Part shown: positions 9,181 to 23,147 of the stretch, in pieces | Layout of the letters: each line of letters begins with the position of its first letter | Numbering within the stretch: the first letter of the stretch is position 1 | NCBI RefSeq assembly: GCF_964199755.1 | Contig: NC_133900.1 | Span: 81,314,666 to 81,378,665, forward strand | Source: Larus michahellis | Taxonomy: Eukaryota; Chordata; Aves; Charadriiformes; Laridae | DNA length: 64,000 bases | Reading direction: 5' to 3' | Notes under the pieces: generated by a model | Told to the model about the DNA's origin: nothing | The model's input: only the letters and a program-made list of their open reading frames with translations | Database searches by the model: none | Made by a program: the position numbers and the translations under genes

Positions 9181-12100
9181 CTTGCTGTGCAGCTTAGCAG
9201 TCAGAACAGTTCAGTATCAAATTTTGGGCACTGACTGCCCACAAATTACTGGTGATGCTGGTCAAAAATTATTGCTGGAAACTGCAAACAGAAACCTTCT
9301 CCGTGGAGAAACATAAGCTACGGTCCACTTGCAGATAACATAGCGAAGCAAGACCATGTGTTGTCCTTTGTTATGTGAATCTTGTGGCATAAGATCTTAC
9401 GAAACTTCCAGCAAAAAAATGTTTCTATGATGATCTTGTTTAATCTGTGCTTGTTACCCCTGGACCTGTTAACCTGACACAAGTTATGGTCCAGTTAAGT
9501 GCATCCTGGGTGCGTTTAACATTGCGTAGGAGTGGTACCCCCACAGAATTCCTCTGATGTTTGCAGGCTTAGAACCTCAATTTATATTTTGTGGATCTTG
9601 CACTGAAAGTCACGGTCCATTTGTAGGTAAAGAAGTAAAACTAATCACGTGTTGCTCTTACTTATCTCCGTGGCTCGTTTGTAAAGATTGCCCTTTTGAA
9701 ACTCTTCAAAGGCCTACAATGATTGTGATATTGAGGGCATAAACCATAAGGTAGTGTTTACAGAAGTTTTATTATAGCTTGCGGTGCTATAAACTGTAAT
9801 TAGTGTAAAACATTTTCTGGTTTGTCCTTTGAGATCACAAGTGCAAAAGCAAAACAACAAATAAGCAAGCCCAAAAGATTCTGGGTACAGAGAATGAGAG
9901 GAACGGGTTTATTGAGTTGCATATTCCTCATGTATGAATAACATTACAGAAAAAAATCCTTCGGTGTAATTAAATATTTTCCCCTTGGTTTTTTTCTTCA
10001 GAAGTTTTGTTGGAACCGTAGGAAGGTTCTTCCTTGAATTGACCATGTGTGAACTCTTGTGTTAAGATTAAAATAGATTAAGATAGCCAGTCAGAAAACT
10101 TGGAATCAGCAATTAACAGTTATTAACAGTTAGGGGAAGAGAATGCGTGTTAACAGTTAAGAGTTTAATGTCCGCATATATATATGCACACATACAGATC
10201 TACATATATATAAAAATATATAATTAGATGTTTTGTATGTAGCATAATTAATACATTGTACAGCACACATTTCTTATTGATAGAATGTAAAACAGTTTTA
10301 AAACTCGCTCTTCCAGTTAGTGCCGGATATGTTTTCAATTTCTTGGAAGCTGATGAAAAAATTACTGGTTTTTTGAATGAGCTAGGGAGAAAAGAAAGAA
10401 GTTGTAAGCAGTAAAGTAATGTTTGGTTTCTTAATGTGTAATATGCTGCAAGCCCGGCTTTGTGTATATTGGAAATCTTCTGACCCCTTTGTTTGCTTGG
10501 GGGCAGATTGCAAAAACCTACCGCAGCCTTTAGCACGAGGACCTTGTGTCATGTTGCAGCTCGGACACAGGCATCCAGGAGCAAATCTGCCTGCATGTGG
10601 CATGTTGTTTCACCCAAGGTACAGAACTAAATTCTAACTTTAAATGATTTTAACGTGCAGTTGTTGCTATATAGGTTGTTAGCTTTCGAGATGAGCTTGG
10701 AAGTAGTAATTTCCATATTCTTGAGTAGAGCAGATAGATTGCGGTTTGATAGTTTTTCAGGTAACCTGCACAGGTTTGGTTTGTAGCCCCCAGCATATCT
10801 GTTGTTAGGAATGGAGTTGAGCTGCGGCTAAAGCAAAAGTATTTCTATTTGTCCTTTAGTTTGAACTGCATGTAACAGTGCATGTTGTGTAACCGTTTCC
10901 CTTTTGCTGTAAAATTATTTTAAGTACTTTTTAATTCAAAGACCTACATGCTTAACGTCAATATAGCACAAAAGAAGGAAGTATTGCTTACGGTTTTGAG
11001 AAGGTCTGAACGTATGGTTAAGTTCTGCTTTTTGCTGTGTACAGGGGGGTATATGTGACTTGAGCTTGGTGAGTGCACAGACGACAAAGTCTGTCCTGTA
11101 ATATTCCTGCTGGTGTTGGACATCACTTGACAGCATTACAGGCAAACCTCTTACAGCTTGATCTAAGCATGATAATGCCCTAGTTCTTTAATAAGTTTCA
11201 GTAGCAGTAAGTTTAAGTCTTTATGTGTATTTCATGCCTGTATGTAACATGTGTTTGGTGCACGGTGGGGGCTTTTGTGCATTTGGTGCACTGGCTGCTC
11301 TTTTAAGGTGTTTCATTGAATCATGTAACTGTGTTTAATATGCAACTGGGAGATGAATCCAGTGGAAAATACTAAACTACTGACTTGAATTGGATGTAGC
11401 GCATAAATTTGTAAAAACAAAGTCAAATATCCCCTACCCCCAAATGCATTCCAAAATTGTGACAGCATTTTATAAAGTTTATCTAAGATAAAAATAATTC
11501 CACAGTAGGAAAAAAGGCGGGATAGGAGACTAATGTTTTTAAATTACTGAAAGCATTCCAGCAGGATCTGAAATCCCAACAGTGTTAGGTGAAAAAGATG
11601 AAAGCAAAACTTGAGGATAAAATTGAAACCAAATATAAACAAAAGTGAAACCGACTCCATCGGTTTTCATTTCCCAGTTGGCAAAAATGAAAGAATAAAC
11701 ACAGAGCAAAGAAGCACGAGAGCTGAACTTGAGAAATTATTTCAGTTTTATTATTTATTTAATCCGCTGGTGAATTTGACTTCTGCATAACAGTACTCCT
11801 TTAGCAGACTACACGGTAGGGAGTAGGAGTTGCTCTCCCTGGTTTGTCCTGGTACCGCTTTTCCGAGCCGGTGGTCTGGGTGATGGCCCCGCAGTTCGGG
11901 AAGCGACGTCTTCATCAGTCACGGAAGTAACGTTTTGAAATGCTGTGGCAAGCGTGCACAGAAAGGCCAGTGGAGGTGATGACATCCAGCGTGATGAAAG
12001 CGAGTCATTCAGCGGGTGGGCGCGCTTGAAAAATTTATGCATGCTGAGATGTGAATTGCTAATAGGATCCAGTATAAAATGTGGTGGGCTTTTTCTTTTG

Positions 12101-15100
12101 CTCTCCCCACCTTTGGGGTCATCCACTTAGATCTGGGTCAGATCAGCAGTAACCAAAAGATGTTATCTGATGTCGGCTTTGCTGATGACATGAAATGACT
12201 GCAAATGGTTTCGCTCCATTTCCACAGATCAGTCAGCAGCTAGAAAGTCCTTTTTGACCTTGAGAACTAGGTGGTGAATTGGTGAAAAGATGGACAAACA
12301 TTGGGTGGCTGTGGAATCTCGAATTAATGTCCTTCTCATACATACAGATGCGTGCTCCTAGGCTATGTCGACCAAAACGTTGGTTAGGTGTTGAGGAGAA
12401 GTTTGGGCAATCGCTGCTCTGCTGAAGCTGTACTGGCGTGAAATGAAAGACTTCAGTGCCAGAGGTCTACTTCTCACACATTTGCAAACATTGCATTCGA
12501 GCATATCAGAACCAAATTCTTTGGATGATAAAACTGTTCTGGAGATTTGAGATTGATGAGGGAAGGTGATGAAGACTAGCTTTGTTTAATTTAGTAATAT
12601 TTTTCCGGCTTAGATGAGAAATGAAGATGAGTTCAGTAATCTCACTCTAGCTCAGCAGTATTTTAGGAAACTTGCAAGATAGAAATAGCTGCTGCAGATC
12701 AGAAATTGAGGCTGGCTCATTGCTGTTGGTCTGTGGTGAACACAAAAACTTTAAATTAGGAGCACATTTTGTAACCGATCCTATTAACTATTCATATCTC
12801 AACATGAAAATGAGTTAAGAAGTTCCTGTGTGTCCGGTGGCAGTGGAAAGAGTAGCATTTTGATAAATTGGAGAATTACATCATACCGTTTCAACAAGCG
12901 TCAGTATTAAGCATTTAATACTTAGCACTCTTTAAGCACAAGCCTTTAAAGTGTATGCACAAAAGAAAGACATTTCTCTGTTAAATTCTCCAGTGTCAAG
13001 CAGTATCTCTGTAATAACTAATTCAATTTATTTTTTGTGCTCAACACATCTGCTTCTTTCATGGTGCTATTTTTGTAACCGTAAATAAGTGCATGTGACA
13101 GACATGTTTCCAGCTCGCAGTGTGGATGATTCAGAGGATCCCAGCCCCCAAGTCTCTGCCTTGCTGTGGTCTGTCTGTAAAGCAAATGTCTCAGTAAGCG
13201 GCAGAGTGTTTTTTACAAATCCGAAATAGCGCATACTTTTCTTTAATACCTTCTCTTGCAAGTAAAGGAGAAGCTGCTTTCTTGAAAGGGCTGGTTTTGG
13301 CGCTCGCTGTGAGGTTAAGCAGAGGTAGTTTTTGTCTTTTGCTCTCAGTTCTGGGTGCTGCGCGAGCGATTAGGAGTTTGGGCAGCAAAAGTGTAGGTGT
13401 GGGTTAGCTATTAACTTCAGTGGCAGAAACTGCCCTTGCCCAGACAATAAAACGAAAGCTTTAAGCAAATATTAAATCGCACTTTAGTGTAGTGTGCAAA
13501 TAGTTTTTGCTGTGTGTTGCAGAACAGTATGTTATACAAACAAAGGTAGCTGTGAGAAACAAGCCCAGTCCGAGCAAGGTGGATTACATCAGGTGCAGGT
13601 CATGGCCGGTGAATGTGAAAGCCCTTCCTTGAAGACATTTCTCAGTGGTAGCTATCTGGAATAATTTTTCTGCCTCTCTTGAGTGCCTCTAAAATGTCGT
13701 TGTCTTCTCTGCAGTCCTGCCTGAGCCTCGCAAGCCACCAGTGTGGGAACACTGAGATTAAGGACTTTTGTTCTGTGATGGCTGCTTCTCTTTTATATAG
13801 CGCCCTATAAAGCACTAGGCAGAAGAATGCTAGACAGGACACAGAGATGAGGTCTGCCCCGGCTTTAGAAAGTATTTTTACAGTTTCAGATCCTGATCTT
13901 GCAGGTACTTGCATCTGTGATTTTCCACTGCTTTCAGAGGGACACACGTAGGAAACATGTTGTGCTTGTTAAAAGTTTTAGGGATGTCTCCTGTAAACCT
14001 GGTCACGGAGCACATAAGAATGCCTTGGTCTAACAGAGCCATGGAGGCACTTCAAAAAATGCTGTTGAGTTGCATCACTATGATGAAAGAAGTGATTCTT
14101 GATAATTGTTTGAGCCTTAGTAGCCTTCTAGTTTCCACCAGGCTGGAAAATTCTTTATGAATCAGGTGTCAAATGCTGAGTTTTTGACAGCTTTCAAGAA
14201 CACACTGGGGTTGGCTTCCGTGGATACTGACTGACACAGCTAAGCAGCAGCAGCTATTACACGTGGGTATTCAGGATCGGAGGCGTGTGTAAGCACTTAA
14301 TTCTGGAATAAAATTGATTTACTGGGGGATAACTGCTCCCCAACCCGAGGAATTCATTATTCCCTAACAACCATGCCAGCAATTTTCTTGTTGTAAACAA
14401 GCCCTTCCCAAACTTGTGTGAGTGAAGTACAACTCTACTACTGAAAAGTCACCACCGTCTCTCTTCTGGGCAGCTTTTGGGGGAAAAATAGTTAGACATC
14501 CCAGATCCTGAAGACAAGTCTTGAGCAATCATCAGACTTTAAACAAAGCTTAAGGAGGAAATAAATCTGATAAAATTTATGGCTGCATTTGAGACTCCTG
14601 GAGGAGGTGGCAGGGGAAGAGTTTTCTGTAATCACATAGTGTTGACCGTCACTTGCATTGTCATCCTGACGCCACCAGAATCTGGCATCTCCATCTTCAC
14701 TCCAGCAGTCATTCTGTATTGTCACCAGACTTGCAGGCGTTCATATGTGTGCAAATGATTGTCGTGGCAGGGGTGCTGCGGAGATGATCTTTAACAATCT
14801 ATTTGTTAGAAGCCTGGGCCAAAGTTCCCAGCAGATGTAAGTCACCGCGATGCCAGAGAAGTAAATGGGCCCAGCCACAGACATCATGTTGTTCAAGTGT
14901 CATGATATAATGTTCAACACAGGAGCCAGTGCAAGGGAAATTTTATTGTAGGTATTGAGAGGTTGAAGCGTTGTTTCATTGCAGCTAAGTCCAGAAGCAA
15001 AAAAAACAGCCTTCTGGTTCTGTTGTATTAAAATAAGATGGCTTTTCTTCAGCACACTTCTCGTCTGCAAAGCCAAGGGCTACCTTTAATGATGCCTGAG

Positions 15101-18100
15101 ATCACTGCAAAATAGCAGCTCGCGTCTTTGCTGCTGAGGGAGAAAAAGCTTTGCATGGAAACCAAAGGAAAGAGTCTGTTTTGATGTGTAATGTCTGAAT
15201 CCCAGCCAGGGCACGTTAACACCCTTTGGGTGGAACAGAAATGCTATAGAGCTGATGAAACACACTCTATATACAGTATGAGTTCCCATTGTACGTTTTC
15301 CTGGGCATGTTTATCATGCAGTCTGTAAAGCTGATTTCAATACATGTTTGAGATATTTGCTGCCTTTGTTTTGTTTGGGTTTTTTATTTTTTTTGCAGGG
15401 AATGTTGCTTTGATTAAGGTGGTTTTTGCCTTCTGTCCCTTGAGGACACACACACTTTTCTTCTTCTACCTTTGTGTCTTTCTTGGATAGAGCAGCATGA
15501 GAGGAGGGCATGCTGAATGTTTCCCTCCTCTTCTGTCTACCTTGCACCTCCTGAGGTGGGCGCAACTTGGCCCCTACCAAGCAGGGGCTTGGGAAGTTGG
15601 GTAGCTGTTGCTAGCTTGAATCCATTGCACAGCAGCCTGGGCTCCCAGGTGTTTCACCACCCCACAGAGCTCTCCCCTTACCAGCCGTGGTCCTGTTGTA
15701 GCCCTGCCACGTTTGGTTTGGGAACCCAGGCAAGCAGGTGAAGTATTGCTCATTGGTTACCTGTACAGGTTCTTCCTAATGGCCAGGCCCTGCCTTTACA
15801 CCAGTCTGCCCAGGACTTGCGCCCTCCCACCCTCCCGACTCTCCAGTTCTTGGCTTTCTGGTCTCTCCTGATGGAGTTTCCTCCTTTCTGCAGGCACCTG
15901 AGCAAATAAGATACCACCTTTCCTGCCCACAGTGAATTATTTTTCTTGGTGATGGACAGGAAGGATATAGCGTGCTCAGGGAGTCTTCGCTGCTGCCACC
16001 AAAGTGTTAGGAAAGAGCGGGAAAAATACCGTGTGGATCAAGAGTTACAGTCAACACAGGAGCTGGGTCTGTGGAGCGGACGGCCATGGGGTGTGCTTTA
16101 AGAGAGCACAAGGCAAGAGGTGCTTAATGATAAGTAAATCTGCCAGCAGAGTCGTGATGTTTCCCCCATCCCTCCCTGTTCAACGGGGCATCGCCGGCAG
16201 AGTATTCTTAGCGACAAAAAGAGGCACCGTTACGTGCAATTAAAAGACCAGAGAGGGTAGGTTTTGCCGTCTAACTATCCATGAATCCAGAAAGTCTCTT
16301 ACAGGGTTTTCTGTGTTTTTTTGCTTCGTATGTTTTCAAAACTAAGAGCTTCAGGATTTTATTTTGAACCCTTAACGCTTGCACCTGTGAGAACAGCAAT
16401 GCCCACTTTTCCTCGTTTACTAATCCTACTTTAATTACGTGTTTTGCTGTTGGTTCCAAAAAAGATAGGGATATTTGCATAATTTGGGGTTATTGTAAAG
16501 AAGGCATGTTAATTCTGCTTCTGCAGCGTAAGTGGTGAGATTCTCTTCCTCCTGGCAGATGGGAAATGTACCAGGCAGGGGGATTTCAAGTGTCCAAAAT
16601 TGGGGCAGCTGAGTGAAGTGCTGTTCAGTTGTCTGTGTTTCAGTGTCAATCTCACATTTCTGAAGTATTTCTGGGCAGGTGAGGCTAGCAGATACTTAAC
16701 CAGGAAAAGTAAGTATCCCTCTGGCAAGCTTGACTTCCAAGCAGGGCTTTGCTCAGAGTATGTATGGTTAAACACGCATTTACCTTCGAAAGGGGCATCC
16801 ACAGTGGAATAGTTGAAAAAAAGGTGGCTTTATATGTAAAATCCTATATGAAGGTAGAGTCTGAGCTGTGGCGAAGGGACAGAATATTGCTCCAAGTACT
16901 GTTCCTTAAAATAAGATCATGTTTCCATGTATCCTGAAACAGTCTTGGCACAGGGACAAATACAGAACCCAGTTCTCTGAATCCTAAAATTAGCGTATGG
17001 TCTCATTTCAGCATATCTGTTTGGTCACACAGGATGATTGATGTTTTTCTGAACTGCATCAGCGTTAACAAACAAAGGGAATAGTTTAAAAGTTTATCAG
17101 CAAAGCACCAGTACAAGATAACTTTTTTTAAAAAAATACTGTCAGTTCTGTATTTGCAGAGCAAAGAGAAATAGATACCGTGCAATATTCTGCACAAGTC
17201 CTCTGGGGAACAGATGTTTTTTCACAGCTCTGGAGAAAGGCTGTGACATACTTCACAAATGCACCTCAAAGTATCTTATCCCACCTTGCCTTCTCACAGC
17301 CATTAATAACACTCTCATATACTGGCAAATCTTTCGACTGGGTACTTTGTGATGGTGAAAGAATAATTGCTTTTTCAGATTTTTTTTTTTTTTTTTACTT
17401 CCATAGAAACGCATTTTAAAAAGAACATCTGTAGGCACAGAGTAGCTTGTGTTTTTGGGAATAACCTTTGTGCCTTTTCGGTTACCCAGACACCGTCAGA
17501 GGGAACGAAACTGAAGGGAAGAGGACTTCTTGTACTGCTCAGATTTAATGCCTGCCATGCCGTTGCTTTCACTTTCTGTCTACAGCTGCCATAATTCTAG
17601 TGAAGAGCTCTTCATTCTCAAAGGTTACACTTTCTCTATGGCGCAAGTGTTTTCTCCGTCAGGGAAGAAACAGAAGTCAGACTTACTAGAATGTTTTAGC
17701 AGAGACTAGGGAGGACAACAAGCTGTTTATTGAACGTTATGGAGTGAAAATATTTGTATGTGTATATATAGATTGCAGCCATCACATCTCTTTAAAGATG
17801 AACAGCTCTTGAAAATAACTAGTATTTTTCTAATATCTCTTTAAAAATAAATGAGTGCTGTGAGCTTCCTTCTGAAGAGTCTTGCATAAAGAATCTTAGA
17901 AAAATATATCTTGCGAAGTAGTATAGAGCTGAAATTTGGTATGATTTATTGCTTCTCGAGGATGCTCTACACATCTACCTGCTCAATGCCCTTTGTATGA
18001 CTACTCCTAAAAACATTGTTGTAGCCGTGTTTCTCTCTCTTACAGTGTTGTGACTCTTCTTTCAGCGGTGTCTGTCCTAGGAAGTTGGCTTGCGTGCTTC

Positions 18101-21100
18101 ATGCCAGGACGGTGATGTGATTCCCATGTAGAAAGCTCATTTTGAAGTGCACCGTGCGGAAGCAGGAGCAGTGGTGTTGACTGGCCTCCTTGCTGTCTCC
18201 CTGTTCCTCACTGGGTCGTGCTGGCCAGGCTTCAGCGGATCCTGTGCTGCCCACCCTCCGCAGCACTCTTCCTCTGAGTCACGTCTGCAGGATTAGGACA
18301 GCTTGTCGGGGGGTAGCCACCACTATGTTTTTGTGGTATCTGGTTGCAAAAATAAGGGCTGAACTGACTGCAGGACTAGCACGAATAGTACAGTAAATAA
18401 ACCTTCAAAAAAGGTCAAAATAATCCCTCCATAAACTGTGGCATCAGCGCATCTGTGAGCCGTGATTCTTGTGTGGGGCTTGGCTCCTCACAGGCTGCCG
18501 GTGGCCTCCACTTCCAGGCAAATGCCATTGAATTGGGGCTAGTGTCTCGCACGCTTGGCTCCTATTTGGGAATAATTTTATTGATGTCTTAATGTCCGTC
18601 GATACATTTAAGCTCCCACCACTGAAAAGGCAACCGCCCCTGACTATGGCCCCCTGTAAGGAGGAGGCGGGTGATAAAAATGGAGCAAAAAAAGGGAAAA
18701 GATATTCACGGAGCTACCAGCCTTAATGCATTTATAGGAGGCATGGTTCAAAATTGTGGCTCTTGAAGGTTGGATGTTTTGTTAAGAATGGCAAGTGTTC
18801 ATAAAATGAGTTCCCAGCAGGAACTTCCATGTCTAAGTGAGCTCCCCTTTTCCTGTAGGATAGAAAACTGATTCCTTGGGTCCCCTCTGCATTAGCAGTT
18901 GACTGTGTTTCATGGTGGTTATTCTTCCCTTCCCCCACCATGGAACAGTGCTAAGTCAGAAGAAAAAACAAACAATTATTTTTGATGTAATGCCAGAAAG
19001 TTTGACTGCAGCATGTGTCTCTGGGAGCATTAAGCACTTTCCTGTACTCTCCCCAAGGAAATGCTGGGATTCGGTAGAGTTCAAGTTTGAAGCTGTGGTT
19101 TAAACGTAGGGGTCTTCATTAGCGGTTTTGGATTAAGAGGTTCCTCCCTGTCCTTCCCAGTGGCTTGTTCCTGCTCCCATGCTGGAGGGCCCTCCCCTCT
19201 TGGTCGTGCTGTCCTACACATCTTTGAGCAGGGTGAGAGCCACGATCTGGGTTCAAAGAGACAAAAAAAGGCTTACGGAAAGAAGTGTTGCTTGTAAGCC
19301 TGCTGAGTTCCCTGGTCTGTTCCCTGGTCTGTTCACAAAGCTGCCTCTGCAGAGTAGCGTTAGTGTCTGACAAAATGGGGATGGGACTGAAGGGTGGGGG
19401 GGCGATGGAGTGAGAGGTGCTTTCTTGCTGCTGGTGGAGCTGGAGCTGCTCCTTCCCCCTGCAGCCCCAGCCGGCTCCACTCCTCTCCCCTGCCAGCCCG
19501 GCCACCTCTGGCCGCGTTCTCTCCGAGAGGTGCCAAGTGACCCAAGGCAGACATTAAGCCATTTTTCTCCCAGTTAACCCGGGTGCAAAGGTTCGGTCTG
19601 GCAAAGATAACCAAGCTTCTGGAGAAGTTTGTTCAGTGCAGCAGATGGGTACCTACAGCTCTGGGGCTTACAGTGGTAGGAACTGGATGCCTTGGCAGCT
19701 CTGAGTCCACTTGTCCTGAGACACTTGCACGTAGCTTCTTCTACATGTAAATGTGCAGGGGAAGTGCAATGTTAACGTTGACCAGGAATGGAAGATAAGT
19801 GCATAGGTGCTCCTGGTTTTACAGCCTGCTTCAGATTATAAATGTTGATGTTTCATTCTGCTTACAAGGATCCTGCTTTTTCCTTTCTGCTGGGTGCACT
19901 GGGGAGAGACTGGAGCGAAGGAACCTGGCATGCCTGCTGTTTTGTACGGCTCACCTTACTTTCTGGCTTTGTAGGTTTGCTTTACAATTAATATATTCTG
20001 ATGGAGGGTGAAGCTGGCTTGATGTTAGGTGATGGCCCCTGAAACTTCAGGTGCCTTTGCTACCTATTTTGGAGAATTCCAAAGGTCTTTACAAACTTAA
20101 ATGACTCATAATGGTAGATGGTGATTGTCCCAATACTCACTGATGGATGGACTTCAGATTCTCCCACCTGGAGGCATCAAAATCAGACTCCCAAGTGCAC
20201 CCATTGACCCTGCTTAGGGACCTACAGAGGCTGTTTTTAAGGCACTGCAGAAGCTGATGTTTCTTTCTGTATAAATAAATCATGCGTTTGACAGCTCAGG
20301 AGGGGAGATGTGGCACCTTCATTTCCCACAGGCAATTACTCGGTAGAGTTGACTTGGTATTTTCATCGCAAGGATGTTGTTGAGGTGCATCTGCCAAAAA
20401 ACCTGCTGTGTTTTAGCACCGTTGTGGTCAGTGCTGACCTGAGGCAGACGAGTCTGGGGGTGTCTTGTGAAGATGTCAGGCTTTATGTTTTTTTTAGTTT
20501 TATCCTCTTAGAGGAGCATGGGGTGTGTTTTGATGAGCAGGAGCATGCTGTGCTTACCCCCTGTGAAAGACGTTCCCCCAGAAGATGCCCACCGTCCCTC
20601 CAGCTGAACATCATGGCAGGTTATTTTTAGCTGGGCTTGGTTTTACTTTCGGATAAACAGATCTTGGGAGCCACTCCTCCCTTCTCGCAAGCCAGACCTC
20701 TTTTCTGATTACCTCGGGACTAATTGGCCTTGGTGTGGGTGATGGATGTGAAGGTGTGTGCTGACAGCTGCGGGTGCTAATCCCAGAGGAGTCCTAGAGT
20801 GCCGAAAAGGAGACGAACACCGCAGCATCTGCAGGCGAGCAGCTGGGGAAGCCCCCGGGGATGCGGGAGCGAAGAGACGACTGGCTCGACAGTGCTGTTT
20901 TGGGAAGACCGGCTTCCTTATAGTAGCAATGTTGGCAGCTTTCTCGTCTCCTGAAATGCTTTGCTTTTGCACAAAGGCAGCTGCTGTTTCTCCTGCGTTG
21001 CCTGTCCCAAGTGGGATTCATTGCCGCTGCCTTCAGGATGACTTTTCTGCCTTCTGTCTGATTTGTTCACTCAGATGGGCTTGAGATTTGTCTCAAGAGT

Positions 21101-23040
21101 GAGACAAGAGTCCCGCTGCTAAATGGGAGCACTCATATACTGAATGCCAAAGATGATGCACAGTGTTTCCAGGAATTGTCTCAAAGTGCATGCGTACTTA
21201 AAGATATCTTACAAAGAAATGCATCCAAGATGATCGTTGCATCTGCTTGTTTCTTCCTTGACAGACGAATCGAAATTTGCTCGCGTTTTTAGTACATTGC
21301 CATTTGCATTTTTCAGCTTTGACCCAACGTGTAGTAGGGGAAGATGGTACAGATCTCCCGTACATCCTTTGCAACCTGGATGGGAATCCTGGGTGCCAAG
21401 CAGAAGGGGCTGCAGCCATGTCGCCCTCACCCAGAAAACAGCTTCCCTCTTGCACAGAGAAGGGATTTACACAAGGGCTCAGCTGCTGTCTGGTTCTGGG
21501 GTTGGCTGTTTTTTCATGTCTGACGTGAATCTGAAAGGGAGCTGAGCAGTTGCAACCATTTTATGAGCTATTTTAGAAATTCATGTTCACTGGAAAAGGC
21601 TGTGGCTGAAGCGCCAGTGACCAGCTCCACACGGTAGTAAATAAAATACCAGTATGTTTGCCTAGAGATTAGTGTGAGCATGGCTGCTGGTAAATTCTCT
21701 GAACACATCAAAGAGCCTTATTGTTGCACTCAGGTTTTAATTCCTTATTAGTTTCAGGAAATACATGTCCTCAGAGCAATGAGAGGAAACTTTGAACGTT
21801 TTTCTTCCTCTTGTGCTGGGTGTGGGCTTGGTACTGCCTAATTGTTAGTCTGTCTGATGCCTGTACTCCCATAGGAAGCAAGAACAAACCCATTTACATT
21901 TGTGTCATTGCTGCGTGCTTTCAAATACGTGGCCTACTCACTTTTTTCTTTCTCTTTTTTTTAAGATCAAAGGTGACAAGAATAGCGGAGCAAAGAAGTT
22001 AAGAATGATGCAGAGAACACAGATGTGAAGAACAAAGGAGAGAGGAAGGAGCTGAGCCTGGTGCAGAGGGGGAGAGGAGAAGAAGCAGCCTAAATGCAAG
22101 TACTTGAACGTGGAAATGATAGGTTGCAGGCTGCTTAAGAGGAGTTTAATGCGATGCTTTAATCTGCATCTAGTGCCTTTTGGCACTTTCAGAGTGGTGC
22201 CTAAGATAGGTTAATGTTTTTAAAATTTTCTGCCTCGAGTTCAAGACTTTGGACTCTTATGTCAATAATTTACAGCTCTAAACAGGGAAGTGGCATCGGG
22301 GTCACGTGCGTGTGTGTGAGCGAGAGAGAGTTTGAGTCTAAACTGAACCATACAGGGTGGCGTGGTGCTGCTGGGGGGGCTGTAAAGCACTTACTGCCTA
22401 GCTAGGCAGCATGGAAATGTAAAATAGAAGCTAAAAAATCAGAGACTGGGTTGATCAGAGAAAGCTGCAGGGAGGGGGTCAAACTACTCAGCCAGGACCA
22501 AAGTGGTCTGATGATTGCTGTGATGTAAAATATATTTTTCGTAATTTTAGTGAAGTTTATGGGACAGACACAGCCGTTTGAAAGCACTCTCATTAGCAGG
22601 TACATCATTTTAGCTGCTACAGTGATGCCACCTGCATGTGAATTGTTTTGGTTGCATCTTTTTTATTGGCAAAAAAAGGTCTTGTGCAAATGCAAGTATG
22701 TGGGCCAAAAAGAGGTCTCTTCAGGAGCCTAATTGTTTTTCTTTGCGGCCTCTGGTATCCCACCTATATCAGCAGACAAGCTTTTGCCAATATGGTGTAT
22801 TTTCTTCAGGTGAAGATTTTCCTAATCCGGGTGTACCAGAAGAGTGTTCTCTGACATGGGGAAGGGTTTATTATCTCACTTGCTCTTAGGGGAGGCTTCC
22901 GCACAGATCCAAAGTCACGATTACATTTATAATTGTTTGATGCCTGCAAAGCCTTAATAAGTCTGTTCTGTGCAGAGATGGGGAAGCTGCCTGGGAGTTC
23001 TGCCTGGAAAACAAGTAACCGTGTCCCTTGTTCCCTGCAG
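9181..23040 (+). other. IRF2 intron 1, remainder
   Basis: About 13.9 kb of AT-leaning intronic sequence with no recognised exon or confident repeat. It includes an AT-rich simple patch at about 10175-10230, a T run at about 17380-17396, a purine-rich patch at about 22010-22085 and a small GT/GA run at about 22305-22332. It ends in the exon 2 acceptor 'ttgttccctgcag' (23028-23040). Short open frames are scattered on both strands without similarity to known proteins. Confidence 0.6.
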
Positions 23041-23060
23041 CTCCATCCTGGTGGGTGACA

Positions 23061-23147
23061 ATGCCTGTCGAAAGGATGCGGATGCGCCCCTGGCTGGAAG
23101 AGCAAATCAACTCTAACACGATACCGGGGCTGAAATGGCTAAATAAG
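23061..23147 (+). CDS. IRF2: IRF2 coding exon 2 (residues 1-29)
   Basis: The exon begins at 23041 after the acceptor 'ttccctgcag', and the ATG lies 20 bases in, preceded by ACA so that position -3 is A. It encodes the start [20 protein letters not shown] and continues to residue 29, including W11 and W26, the first two members of the IRF tryptophan pentad. It ends in phase 0 at AATAAG followed by GTAAGG. The N-terminus is essentially identical to that of IRF2 and IRF1 in other vertebrates, so the start is secure. This exon is separated from the CpG-island promoter by an 18-kb intron, as expected of a gene with a noncoding first exon. Confidence 0.96.
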